DNA of 64,000 nt from Haemonchus contortus. Its lineage: Eukaryota; Nematoda; Chromadorea; Rhabditida; Trichostrongylidae. The translations under genes were made by a program, and so were the position numbers. The notes under the pieces were generated by a model. The model ran no database searches. It saw only the letters and a program-made list of their open reading frames with translations, and was not told the origin of the DNA. Below are positions 44,693 to 55,453 of this stretch, piece by piece (the stretch's first letter is position 1; each line of letters starts with the position of its first letter). The stretch spans positions 18,814,361-18,878,360 of the forward strand of contig LS997567.1 in the NCBI GenBank assembly GCA_000469685.2, given 5' to 3'.

Positions 44693-45427
44693 AGGGTGTG
44701 CCCATTGAGAACACAAAAAGAAGAATTCGGAAACAATGGTCTCATTTGGCCTGTACACAAAGAAAAATGGAAGTGAATAACAACAAAAACAAGATAAAAG
44801 GATCAGATTTAGAAATAAATGAGAAAAGAGGATAGGTTAGCAGGTCGAGATGTCAGTAAAAACGAGAGGAGCTAGGGCATTACATTGTGAGGTCGATAAG
44901 GTTGTTTTCCTCTGTCAAGCAGATGAGGGGTCCCCCCGCAAGATCCTGGTCCTTGATCCAGAACGCAAAGAGACAGAAGAACCGAGGCATGCTGACAACT
45001 TAGTCCGTTACGAACGAAATCGTCCGGAACCCCGGGCGAACAAACCAAGGGGGACCTCAAACGAGGGGGTTCATCAAACCGAAGGATCCTAAAACAACTA
45101 AGATTCACAACTAAAGCCCACAGCACGACGAATTAGAAACTGCTCATTGCATCGCTAGCTGCCTGCTTCCAGAAAAAAATGGAAGAAGATGAATTGCTGA
45201 AGGGATATCGAGAGGTAGAACTAGCACGCTCATGCTCATTTGAACAAATATCATGCTTGACATAATTCACATATACAGTGAAAGCAACACGAAGTCTGAA
45301 ACATTTTTGATCAAGAAAGAAGTCAATCAAGCCGGTAAAACTGTGGAAATGTCCGTCGAGAGTAAAAAGCAGATAATCTGTAGGATAAACATCAACGCAG
45401 TAATTGCCTGAAAACAGTAAAAGGGTG
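44693..45427 (-). other. Probable 3' untranslated region of the second CR1
   Basis: This 730-bp interval follows the CR1 RT stop on the minus strand and has similar length and plus-strand A-richness to the 3' region of the first CR1 (35892-36615). Frames of 80-84 codons at 44850-45126 on both strands are unrecognised. Confidence 0.4.
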
Positions 45428-47098
45428 TCAGATATACTCTGGAATATGCAAAGTTTGCAATAAATCGATCTTGCTCAGCCTTTTTTTGAATATTCTGCTG
45501 TTGGGTGCTTGAAGTATCTCAGACGGAAGCAGTTCAAGCCACCTGGCACAACGATAGAAAAAATTGTTGAACATCAAAGAGTACTGCCTAGGATGAATGT
45601 TGGCGTAGTGAAGGTTGAAGCCACCCAACCTTTCACCTGTGGGTTTGAAGCACCAGTACTCACTAGCACGCAGCTGTGCCTCTTTTCGAAGTACCCTGAA
45701 ACAGAGCACTAGATCAGCCGCTACGCGTCTGTATTGCAAGGACTTGAGGGAAAAGGGTTTGAGGCGCGCGCTGTACGAGGGTAAACGGGGTCGGTCAACA
45801 CAAGGTGTGGACCTAATCCAAAGAATACGCGTGAATACGCGCTGGACCCGTTCTATCCTGAGGATATCTTTTTTGAGAGATGGGCTCCATACCTGCGAGC
45901 AATACTCCAGATAGGGTAAGACATAAGTTTTGTAAAGACGCAGTAGTATGGTTGAGTCAGAGCATTTGTTCCTCATCATCGCGAACATGGCGGCGAATGC
46001 TTTTTTTTCAGCCTCATCAATTTGGTCAGAAAACTTGAGAGTGGTATCAAAGATGATTCCAAGGTCCTTAGTCGAGTCACAAATTGGGAGTCTTATCCCA
46101 TTTACGATGTAGTCCGTCACAGCAGAGTTCCCAAAACGCATCACCTGGCATTTGCTCAGATTTAAGGGAATATCCCAGTCAGATACCCATACTCTCATTT
46201 TCTCAACTGACAACTCCAGTGCATTTTGTATGGCTTCTCTATTTGAACATTCACACGAAGCGTACAGTTTAATATCATCAGCGTAGACTTGTACGTGGAC
46301 ATCGCTGCATGTTTTGAGTATTTGAGGCAGCTCGATGGTGTAAATCAGGAACAGTAAAGGTGATAGTACTCCACCTTGAGGAACCCCACTGGTACAGGTG
46401 AATTCAGAAGAGTAACTAGTATCAACCCGAACCGTTATGCTCCTGTCATTAAGGTACGACCTTATCCAGTTAAGGGCTTTACCACGAATTCCGTAGTGCT
46501 CCAGTTTGTTAGTGAGCTCAGGATAACAGACTTTATCAAAAGCTTTGGAGAGGTCGAGATGAATAATGTCTACAGACTTTCCACGGTTTATAGCCCAGCA
46601 AACATCATAGAGAGTATCGAGCAAGTTAGTACATACAGAAGCCCCGGGTAGGAAGCCGTGCTGCTCAGCCGGGACGGGGTGGAACTTCTGAAACCAGGGT
46701 AATAACTTTCCAAACATAATTTTCTCCATGACTTTAGCAGGAGTAGGCGTAAGGCTGATAGGTCTGAAATCAGTAACACTAGCAGCTCCAGGGTGCTTCG
46801 GAATGGCAGTAATGATAGCTTTCTTCCAAAGACAGGGGACCTGTCCCAGAAGAAAAGATATATTGAACAAGAAGGAGAGTGGATAACATAGTGAGTGACA
46901 GCATTTTTTGAAAACGATCTGAGGTGTACCATCGAAAGGCTCACTAGTTGAGGGCTTCAAATTTTTCAGCATCAAACGAACGTCAATAGGGTGAAAGTAT
47001 ATATCGGGAAGGCTTTTCTTGGGACGCATTTCTTTTGGGGGCATCTTTGTGATCTTTGATCTACCAGAAGTAGAGTCAATACCCCGTGGCCTTACCAA
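45428..47098 (-). CDS. CR1-type reverse transcriptase, 5'-truncated element
   Basis: A 556-residue open frame with no internal stop. RT landmarks are in place: fingers 'AIITAIPKHPGAASVTDFRP' (residues 94-113), palm A 'HLDLSKAFDKV' (180-190), palm B 'SGVPQGGVLSPLLFLIYT' (237-254) and the catalytic 'VYADDIKLYA' (271-280). The thumb and C-terminal part contain 'YLEYCSQVWSPSLKKDIL' and end 'FKKRLSKIDLLQ'. Domain order and C-terminus match the first CR1. The ORF1-like and endonuclease regions are absent upstream, so this copy was truncated during insertion. The ATG at 47098 is only the first in frame, and residues 1-35 may be non-element sequence. The RT could in principle be translated but lacks an endonuclease. 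Retention of the open frame suggests a relatively young insertion. Confidence 0.88.
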   Translation of the reverse strand: MVRPRGIDSTSGRSKITKMPPKEMRPKKSLPDIYFHPIDVRLMLKNLKPSTSEPFDGTPQIVFKKCCHSLCYPLSFLFNISFLLGQVPCLWKKAIITAIPKHPGAASVTDFRPISLTPTPAKVMEKIMFGKLLPWFQKFHPVPAEQHGFLPGASVCTNLLDTLYDVCWAINRGKSVDIIHLDLSKAFDKVCYPELTNKLEHYGIRGKALNWIRSYLNDRSITVRVDTSYSSEFTCTSGVPQGGVLSPLLFLIYTIELPQILKTCSDVHVQVYADDIKLYASCECSNREAIQNALELSVEKMRVWVSDWDIPLNLSKCQVMRFGNSAVTDYIVNGIRLPICDSTKDLGIIFDTTLKFSDQIDEAEKKAFAAMFAMMRNKCSDSTILLRLYKTYVLPYLEYCSQVWSPSLKKDILRIERVQRVFTRILWIRSTPCVDRPRLPSYSARLKPFSLKSLQYRRVAADLVLCFRVLRKEAQLRASEYWCFKPTGERLGGFNLHYANIHPRQYSLMFNNFFYRCARWLELLPSEILQAPNSRIFKKRLSKIDLLQTLHIPEYI

Positions 47099-48694
47099 CT
47101 TGCCAAGAAAGGAAAAAAACTAGTTAGAAACCAAAAAAACTAACACCAAAAACTATGTATTAGAAACAAATTTTAAAGTCTAATATTTACCTAAAATGTG
47201 GTCTAACAAAAAGCTTAAAAAGTAGAGAACGATGTACAAAAAAATTAAACTAAAACACAAGCTCACGGGAAGACGACCGGTCGCTGCGCGTGCAGATGAT
47301 ATGAATTCTAGCGGATTTATGCTTTTTATCCCCACTAGCGGAAAACTTCCGGACCGCGGCAAATCGAAAATCTATCCTCTCTCTGAATTTGAACACTCAC
47401 TAGATTGTATTCGATGATTACGGATGAGTCGAGTAGATGACAGCAGAATGAAACGGCGGAAATGTCTTAGCATAAAGTTGGTGAATGAACTTAATTCCTC
47501 AAAACTCATTTCATAATTCTTTCTAGGTTAAAAAAAGCCTTTCACACAATGAAGTGACCATGAACCCGTGGAATGCACGACAGCATTAATTCGAGAAGGT
47601 AAGACAGGAAATGCTCATGCTGCGCTCGCTACATCAAATCGAGGTATATAAAGACGTGATTGACTAGGCAGAAATCGCTACTCTTGGAAGCAACAAGAGT
47701 TTTTTTACCTTGCGCGACTTTCACCTCTGTGAGCTGTCCTCCGAAGTGCTACGAGAATTTTTAAATCATTTTCGAACAAATATTTATGATATTTATGACC
47801 AATCACCCCCCTGAATGTTATTGCGTTTCACCAGTGTGTCTCTAACCAGATGACCGTAAGTATCGTCGGTGTAAGAAAATCGCTCGAGAGCTTGCACTGC
47901 AGAATCAGAAAGGTAATGGGACGAGCATTTTTAATAAAATGTTTGGAAAAGTGAGTAGAAATGTGGCAGGTGATCAAAGGCCTCCTCAGATATTGATATA
48001 GATTAAGTGTACTTACCGAAATAGTAACTTGATTGCACAGTTTTGCTCATGATCATTTATTAGTGTACCAGTTGGGCTATGTTCCCCCCTCTCCTTCTCT
48101 GCTAATGTGTGAGTTGTATGTCCTCAATCGCTCACCTACGAATTCATTCAGCAGAATGTTTGACATACAAAGTGGGATAAACTGCTTCGCATAATCATAA
48201 AGCCACTCATGAATTTCACTAAAACTCACGTTCCAGAAAATTTCAGGAAAAGGCCCAATCTAGAAATCGTACCCTACTCGTACAGTAACTTGCAAACTAA
48301 CAACGAGTTTCATCTTAAAAACATGGCCATTTTTTACTTCATTTTTTCAGAAGAAGTCACTTTGTCTATATTGCAAAATGATGAACCCTCACATTTTCCC
48401 GTAATTTTCCACTTTCTCCTCCTCATAAAACTGCTTAGTTTGTGTCAAGCTTCTCAATTCCAGGTGATGCGTAAAGGAAATTTGCTCCCGATCGGGAGAA
48501 AGGTCAAATTCCTGCAAAAGAGGATTAGGGATTGGTAAATCGCAAAATCGCTCGAGATTTAGGTCGATGCCACTCATTTGTCGACAATGTCGTCAGGCTC
48601 ATAACGAATAGGAACCAAAAAGAGCACAAGGCATCCCTCGTTACTTTCGGAAGGCTATAAGCAAACGATTTTGGGGGAAGTGTCGAATACGACG
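47099..48694. other. Unclassified sequence
   Basis: Flank of the truncated CR1. A 109-codon plus frame at 48209-48538 is unrecognised. No feature supported. Confidence 0.35.
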
Positions 48695-48925
48695 AAGTCA
48701 TGTGTGGAAATCAAGTGCTCTTCGAAGCTCAATGTCCCAATGATTACTGTTTGGAACGTGATAAAAAAGTCTGACTTTATCGCTCATGGGCAGTGAGGAT
48801 GGCATTCGTTATAACCGAAAACGTTACGCTAGCTGGCTAGGATTCGCACCCGAACCGACTGGAGTAAAGGGCCTTTTCATGGCTTGTCGTTTACTCTTCT
48901 TGATATTTCGTTATCTATATGTTTT
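48695..48925. repeat. Dispersed repeat, copy 2 (partner at 28855-29090)
   Basis: Same block order as the 28.9-kb copy. It lies directly before an RTE 3' fragment. Confidence 0.55.
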
Positions 48926-48949
48926 TCGATGAAGAAAGTTCAACTTGCT

Positions 48950-49110
48950 TACTAGAGCTCTGAACGAAAGGTTGCTTTCGCGTCCTTTGCGAGAGACGAT
49001 CCACTGGATTTTTCGGCTCGCGGAGGGACGAGACATTACTAGCGCCCGCTAGAGGAAGTCGATGACAGTGGGACAGCAGATGATACCGGTGAGACCTTTC
49101 AATGAATCTT
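48950..49110 (+). mobile_element. RTE 3'-end fragment
   Basis: Reading across one frameshift gives 'IHW' followed by a charged stretch, then 'HY' and 'RPLEEVDDSGTA', parallel to '[20 protein letters not shown]' at 26.9 kb. The nucleotide match GACGAGACATTACTAGCGCC against GACGAATGGAGACGTTACTG with CGCTAGAGGAA-TCGAT in both supports it. Only the last ~50 codons remain. Confidence 0.6.
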
Positions 49111-51987
49111 CAATTCACGCTCCGTCAAAGATATTTTACTGTGTAATGGGGTGAATAAGCGAATTTATACCAACAAGAATCATATATAAAAGCAATTATA
49201 CTTTATCAGCTAGAACATGCAATTACAACGAAGACTTTGGTCGTGTTATAACAAAAGATTCAGAACAATAAGTGAATATAAAGTAAGATCCATATGGAAA
49301 AAGAAACAAAGTATAGCTTAGACAATGGCATCTCAAGACGGGAAGCAAAAGACATTCGCATGGGCACATTGTCCAAACCATTGCGCTTTTCCGAAATAAT
49401 CATAAATTGAATGCTTATTAGATGGGCCTACTTGAAATGCACTTCTATATAATCTCGATACTCTTGCTATCATTAAACAGTGGAAACACTGCTAATTAAA
49501 CCTAAAATGTAAATATGGGAGATCACTAGCCTTACAAAGCTGTTGAGTATTTTCTGAATGAGTATGACTTCTGTCCAATGAAAAAAGCAGGAAACAAATG
49601 CGGTGTAATTATAATTCAACTACGGTATTATTTCTGCATGATTATATTTTGTTACTGGAAGAGTGACCTATCAAAAGAGTACTGACGCTATCTCCTCGGG
49701 AAATGACGTTCACGTTCAAGTGTTAGATCCTCCTCCAGATTTTCATTGGGCTTATTACGGACACAAAGAAACTTGTCATCCAGTATTTGACCACTTATCA
49801 CAGCATTGCATGATTTCATACGTGTCATTAGGATAACACATAAACCTAATTCAAGCACCATAATGAGAGAATAGGAATTTTATATATAATCGGTTAACGA
49901 TTCATATACCTTCAAATACACTAATAACGCGTATGAAATCATGCGGTGCAGTAACAGGTACTCGACAGTACTGACGGACAAATTGCTCTGCGTCCGACGT
50001 AATTCTGAAAGGGGATCTACCAATTGTACGTAAAAGGTTTTCTCCAAGAGGCAACTTCAGTCCTTTTTCGGTCGACCTCGCTCTTCTGGTAATGAAATAT
50101 AATCACACAGATAAGTAGAGGTTTAATAGAAATTAGCTGTTCGTTCTATGCAGATATATGGATGAGCCCCTAGTATTCCATAACCAAGCCGAATCTGATA
50201 AAGGAAACAGTTCTTATCGATATATAGGGATACACGTCAGCTCAAAAAATACACTTGGTGAGAGAAACTGCAACTGTTCAGACATGAATATCATTCAATC
50301 AATGGTGAAAAAAATACCAGACTATGAAAAAACGGATAATTTTAGCTTCAATGTCATCAAATTTCTCCATGGAAATACTAACATTTGTTACCAATAAACC
50401 GCTGTTATATAAACGGCATTATTGGGAACTGCAAACACGTGTTTTTTGATTGGAATTTTCATACCAAAAACAACAGGAATCATGGACATTCTCATGCAAA
50501 ATGAGTATAAAGCGATATTTATAACCTAGCTAGATGTATGCGCAGAACTGGATCTAAATATCTACACGTGTTTCGCCACGGATAATCCCAATAACATGAC
50601 TAGATTGAATGAAGACATTATGAAAATTTTCAACTAATAATCATTATTGGTACAAAATATCTCTCATTTTTGTGCTTGGTTGGATTAAAGTGGGAATGCT
50701 TCTCTCCCACATCTTCGCCCTTTGACCTCAAACCACTGATGAGCCTCACGGAAGGGAACAATTTGCATATTATTCTTGCTGTCTTCTGTTAACTGGTGAT
50801 AAGGAAAATCACGTTATAGTGCTGCTGATTCACAACTTGCGGTGCACCGAGCTAGTATGAGGAGCGGCAGTCTGGTGAGGGCGCTTGATAAGAAAATGAA
50901 ATTGAAGAGCGCAACGGCAGCAACTTCTAAGCAAAGTGCAAAATATCAGCGCAGGAAACGAGATTACAACGAAAAAGGCATAAGAGGTGCTTTGGAGTTT
51001 TTAGAGAAATCTTAAAATGAGCAGTAGAAATGAGTGTTCATCCATAACCAACGACCTTCTGCAGTATACATATACCGCTGTGCGAGTCGTGACTCAATAG
51101 CACTATAATGTGATCTTCATCAGGAGTGTGAGGAAGACAGCAAGAAGTCTTATTCGCTACTGACAGTCGCCCGTGACAACAGCGATTTTTGACCTTCGAG
51201 CGATGCGGTGAGCCTTGGTGGATCATGCTTCAAATTATGGGTTTCGTATTTCTTCATATTGTGCAAACCATCCCGAGTTCTAGTGGAACTTCTGAAGAAG
51301 AGGATTGCATCGAACACAAGGCCTTCAATTTGATAAATTGTTAGACCTAAAAGCCTCGCCCGGCGCAAGATCGCTTTGATCACGAACAACTATGCTGAGG
51401 TTGAGGCAAGAGAGAAGTTGGAGAATATTCGTTTTGTGTTCGTATAATGAATATAATGCTTTCTTCGATGGACAGGTGATTGATTTTTCTGAACACAGAT
51501 ACCTACAAAGATCTTTGTGATGGTCGACGTTGGACCTGTGTGCGTCCGCTTTGATATCGGACATGAGTACGATTTTACTAGCTCTTGATGGAAGTGACCG
51601 CACACCAGTACTGAAGTTCATACACTATTAGGCTGTGCGGAAAGTATTTGCAGAAAACTTCGCAATAATTCAGGTTTCTTGGGTTATCTGGAAGCATTAA
51701 TAAAAAAACTGAAAAGGGCACTCATCACTCGCATGTGCATAACATATCAGGAGACTTTTTTGAGCAGCGGACCAGATTCGATTTACAAGGAAGTGAGAAA
51801 AATCGGGGAGAGATCTGTGCTATTACGAAATTCTCAGAGGATCCTTCCCACACAACATGACACATCGATTGATGGGTAAGGGAGGAATAAAATGGCTCTT
51901 TTAGTTTTGTAATTATAGCCTTGGGGTTTTGAACAAGTCATTTCAAAGCGACTTAAGTTATCACTGGAAGAGGCTTGCAACGACCAC
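49111..51987. other. Unclassified sequence
   Basis: A 79-codon plus frame (50158-50397) and a 52-codon lysine/arginine-rich plus frame (50857-51015, 'MRSGSLVRALDKKMKLKSAT') are coding-like in composition but unrecognised. Minus frames at 51150-51621 contain 'HHKDLCRYLCSEKS' and 'LSCLNLSIVVRDQSDLAPGE', also unrecognised. Confidence 0.3.
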
Positions 51988-52079
51988 TTTATGGTGCATC
52001 GGGATTCGACAAGGACCGCATAGGAGGACTGCACAACAAGATACAGGCAAGATTTCAGTTGATTTCAAAACCGTCATTA
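51988..52079 (+). repeat. Left inverted repeat flanking the BEL/Pao interior
   Basis: 92 bp starting TTATGGTGCATCGGGATTCG and ending TTCAAAACCGTCATTA. It recurs in inverse orientation at 54788-54878 with only about two or three differences. Confidence 0.85.
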
Positions 52080-52117
52080 GTTGAGTATCCCTTTTTCGCG
52101 AAAACTAAGCCTGCGAT

Positions 52118-53235
52118 ATGAGTGGTCCCACCATCCTGCCTTCTCAGAGAGGTCTTTTAACAAGGTACAAAAATACGCTCAACCGATTAATTGCGGAATA
52201 TGAGCCCGCCTCGACCGGTGAAGGTTCACTTGCAACCTTAGTAGAAGGGATAATCGCACTGAGAGAAAGCACGGAATTGTTAACCAATACTCTGGATAAT
52301 TTCACCCAAGGAGTTGATAAACTACCAGGTCCCCTTCCAGAAGAACAAGATAAACTAATTCAGGGCTACATTGAGGAATCCCAAAGTGCTTTAGAGGAAG
52401 CACAAAACCTAATAATTCGAATGGAATCTAAAAAAGGTACAATCCAGCAAGCGAGTTCCGAGGAAGGGCCTCTAGGTGGAAGCAATATAACTTAGACCGC
52501 TGAATTACCCAAAATATCCTTACCAACCTTCGACGAAAGAATGGGCGACTTTTGAATTTTTTGGTCCTTATTTCGTGCAGATATACATGAACAAAATTTG
52601 ACGGGATTACAGAAATTTAACTATCTTATGCGAGCTCTGAAGGGTAGCGCGAGGGAAACAATGAGAAGATATCTCATCACAGAAGAGAACTATGCCACAG
52701 CATTAGACCTACTGCATTCTAAGTACGGCGATAAGAGCAAGCTAGTACGCAACCTCCAGGCGCGAATAGAATCGGCCTATGTAAAATGCAACCAGATAAA
52801 TGAGCAACGTAAGCTTTTCGAGTACCTCATATCCCTTGTAGCGCAATTGGAACAGCAGGGAGTCATTCTTAAAGGTTCCTATATCGGCCAAAGAATCTTA
52901 GCAAAATTCCAACTAGAACTTCAACGAAGATTACTTAGACAACAGTGAATCAGGATCACGATGAAGATGGTTGGATAGTGCGAGACCTTTTGAGTGATCT
53001 AGACTCGCTGATAAAAACAGAAGAAAGGATCGCGGAAATGATTCAGGAAGATGAGCATCACAAGCGAAAACCCTCCAAAGTTCTAGAACATAATGCCGGC
53101 CATCCCGTAAATCGAACTCAGTGTATCTATTTCGATACGACCGATCATAATTCTCTGCGTTGTCCGAAAACTGTAAAAGCATATGAGCGAAAAGAGTTCA
53201 TGAAACAGAACAAACTCTGCTTGAACTGTGCAAGT
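52118..53235 (+). pseudogene. BEL/Pao gag pseudogene
   Basis: The frame 52118-52495 ('MSGPTILPSQRGLLTRYKNT' onward) is followed by TAG, then in the same frame 'AELPKISLPTFDERMGDF' and TGA. 'IFWSLFRADIHE' comes next, then 52598-52948 'LQKFNYLMRALKGSARETMR' with 'ALDLLHSKYGDKSKLVRNLQ'. This is the capsid-like region conserved in BEL/Pao gag. After a frameshift at about 52945, 'LLSDLDSLIKTEERIAEM' and a cysteine region lead to 'KLCLNCAS'. One knuckle has lost a cysteine ('CIYFDTTDHNSLRC'). Gag normally packages the element RNA. Two in-frame stops and one shift make this copy non-functional. Confidence 0.82.
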
Positions 53236-53236
53236 T

Positions 53237-53427
53237 TTTTTGAGTTGGATCGAGAAGTCTCCCAATTCACACGATTTGGGGGCGTTTGTCAGCAATAGAG
53301 TGAAAGAAATCCACTCTATAGTAACAGCCATAGAAAACATAGTGCCAAAGGTACTCTTTGGGTACATCTCTACGAGTATAAATCCAGCAGATGCGGGCAC
53401 CAGGGGCCTGTCAAAGAGAGAGCTTTC
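53237..53427 (+). pseudogene. BEL/Pao late pol fragment (RNase H to integrase)
   Basis: The frame reads 'WIEKSPNSHDLGAFVSNRVK', 'VLFGYISTSINPADAGTRGL' and 'STWRNGPEFL'. The 'NPAD.GTRGL' and 'W.NGP.FL' motifs are characteristic of the boundary between RNase H and integrase in BEL/Pao pol. Everything upstream in pol is deleted. Confidence 0.8.
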
Positions 53428-53735
53428 AAACAGCACATGGCGGAACGGTCCAGAGTTCTTATATTCCCGATTTCGAACTGGAATAATTCGTCCTTTGCGC
53501 TGTCTTCAGATATTTCTTCGTGTGTGAACACGATAGGTTCAGAACTAGAGGAATGGATACCGCTGTCACGCCACGGCTCGCTGGTAAAAGCGGAACGAGT
53601 GATGGCATGGATATTGGAATTCCTCAGGCGACTCATTCAAAGACTTACGAGGGCAAGACAACGAAACCTTACTAAAGCGTTTGCAGTGCTTAAATTTACG
53701 GACGAACTGAAATTGAGACTATTAACGGCCCTGAT

Positions 53736-54789
53736 GTGGAACAAGCGAGGAAGGCGCTAGTGCGAATACACCAGAGCAGCTTCTCGCCTTCCTATCTGAA
53801 AACCATGGACAACACACTTGAGTTGTTCAAAGATAACGACAACATCTGGGGAGCGAGAGATAGACTAGGTCACTCAGACCTCTGCGAGGAATCCAAATTT
53901 CCCGTGCCTATCGCTCCCAAGACAGAACTAGCATGCTTAATCATACAAGGTGCTCACGGGAAGTACCACAGCGGGATTGCGCATACCATGTCAAATGTAC
54001 GGCAATCGTTCTGGATTCCGCGCCTGCGCATACATGCTCGTATTCTCATCAATCGATGTGTTAGGTGCAGAAGATTCAACGCAGCGCCGTACCAGTACCC
54101 CGCCATGACAGACTTACCTGCGCGTAGGGTGCAAAAAAGTCGGCCGTTTGAGCATATCGGGTTGGATTTTTTGACCTGCCTGAGGTATAGGATGGAAGCT
54201 CCCTTTCAAAGGTTCACAGGTGTATATTCACTTGCGCCGTGACACGCATGTTCTAAATAGAAGTTTTGCGAAGTATGGGAACGGAAGCTTTCATCAATGC
54301 GCTGCGACGATTTTTTTCCAGGCGCGGCGTCCCAGCGACAATAACATGCGACAATCCACCAACATTTTTACCGACTTCAGAAATTTTAGCAAATATTGTT
54401 GGGAGGGCTGCAACTTCCCGTTCATCGCGAACCATGCGATCAAATGAAACCATATCATTCAAAAAGCGCCGTGGCAAGGCGACTTTTATGAGCGTCTAAT
54501 CCAGTCAATCAAACATGCTTCCTATAAGGCAATAGGGAGAACAAGACTAACAATAGACGGCCTAATCACTGCGATTATAGAAATTGAAGCGAGCTTAAAC
54601 ACACGGCCCCTAACTTATCAAGAATCGGATTTAGAGCAATTTTCAGTCATTCAGCCCATTGACTTTGTGCAAAACGGATTGACAATCTGCTTTCCTTTCG
54701 ATCAACTGCAACTAGAACGAAACGATAACGACTATATTCCACCTAATAATGTAGCAGCGCTCCAAACGCGAAAACAAGCAGAGAATTAA
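53736..54789 (+). pseudogene. BEL/Pao integrase pseudogene
   Basis: The frame 53736-54242 includes the HHCC zinc-binding region ('HGKYHSGIAHTMSNVRQSFW', 'INRCVRCRRFN') and the start of the DDE core ('FEHIGLDFLTC', first D). A shift and deletion follow. 'MGTEAFINALRRFFSRRGVP' with 'TITCDNPPTF' supplies the second D (about 54345). After more shifts, 'WQGDFYERLIQSIKHA' (about 54475-54520) carries the E. 'GRTRLTIDGLITAIIEIEAS' and 'LNTRPLTY' follow. The end is lost after 'RKQAEN' at 54789. Integrase would insert the cDNA; here it is broken at three points at least. Confidence 0.83.
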
Positions 54790-54878
54790 TGACGGGTTTG
54801 AAATCAACTGAAATCTTGCCTGTGTCTTGTTGTGCAGTCCTCCTATGCGGTCCTTGTCGAATCCCGATGCACCATAAA
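54788..54878 (-). repeat. Right inverted repeat flanking the BEL/Pao interior
   Basis: Inverse copy of 51988-52079, starting TAATGACGGGTTTGAAATC and ending CCCGATGCACCATAA. It directly follows the truncated integrase. Confidence 0.85.
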
Positions 54879-55212
54879 TTAGTCACGCAGTTAACTGTGA
54901 GCAGATAAGAGAAGACTATTGAATGTAAGATATACTCCGTCGACGTCGCAACTGGGTGATACCGCTGTCCGAGATAATTGCAGAACGATTAATTAGAAAC
55001 GACGAATAATAACGGACGGTTGAAAACTCAACAAGTAAAAAGGAAGCAAGTCCTCGACCCCACGTGTGGGATTTTTTATACGCGTACAAGGCGGGGAACC
55101 CTTTTAAATCACCCCGAGTACAAAGTCCGGGGTGGCCCGTATTATGCGGGAGACCCCCACTTCAAGGTTCAGTACTCAAGTTACAATAGTTCAGGGATCA
55201 AGGTTCAGTAGT
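54879..55212. other. Unclassified, locally GC-rich segment
   Basis: About 55060-55160 is GC-rich with runs of G and C, unlike its surroundings. AAGGTTCAGTA recurs at 55163 and 55200. A 63-codon plus frame is unrecognised. Confidence 0.35.
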
Positions 55213-55453
55213 TTAACTTTCGTCAATTTCGAACTCGCGTTCCGCGATACAAATCAGGCAATCAGGCGAAATTCCCCAGTGCACCCATAGCTTCTCTGTC
55301 AGTCGACCTATCCAACTGGGGATGATGCTGGTGCCGAAAACACTTTTGAAAAGCATGGTTTCCGCCCTTGCTGGGATCGATTTCTTGGTCTGCTCGAGTG
55401 CAGCCGTGAGCCTACCGTCTTTATCAAGCGGCTGTCCCTGCCATGGCTAATGA
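55213..55453 (-). CDS. Unrecognised coding-like exon
   Basis: On the minus strand, an 80-codon frame runs from 'PWQGQPLDKDGRLTAAL' through 'QTKKSIPARAETMLFKSVFG', 'TSIIPSWIGRLTEKLWVHWG' and 'ISPDCLICIAEREFEIDES' to a TAA at 55213-55215. It has no ATG near its start. TTTCATTAG immediately upstream would serve as a splice acceptor, so this could be the last exon of a spliced gene. Codon choice and residue mix look protein-coding, but I do not recognise the family, and no upstream exon is evident. A transposon-derived fragment is equally possible. Confidence 0.4.

Larger units (their letters stand above)
52118..54789 (+). mobile_element. BEL/Pao LTR-retrotransposon interior, gutted
   Basis: Gag, a trace of RNase H and integrase lie in the usual order, but protease, reverse transcriptase and most of RNase H are gone. 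The gag zinc region ('QNKLCLNCAS', about 53210-53235) is joined directly to 'WIEKSPNSHDLGAFVSNRVK' (about 53237), a late pol segment, so one deletion removed the centre. No LTR direct repeats are found. Instead the segment is bounded by 91-92-bp inverted repeats, and the integrase C-terminus is cut at 'ALQTRKQAEN' where the right repeat begins. Many stops and shifts are present. Confidence 0.85.

Noticed and set aside
54879..55250. 3' LTR of the BEL/Pao element
   Set aside because: No direct repeat of the sequence before 52118 is found here; only the inverted 91-bp repeat matches.
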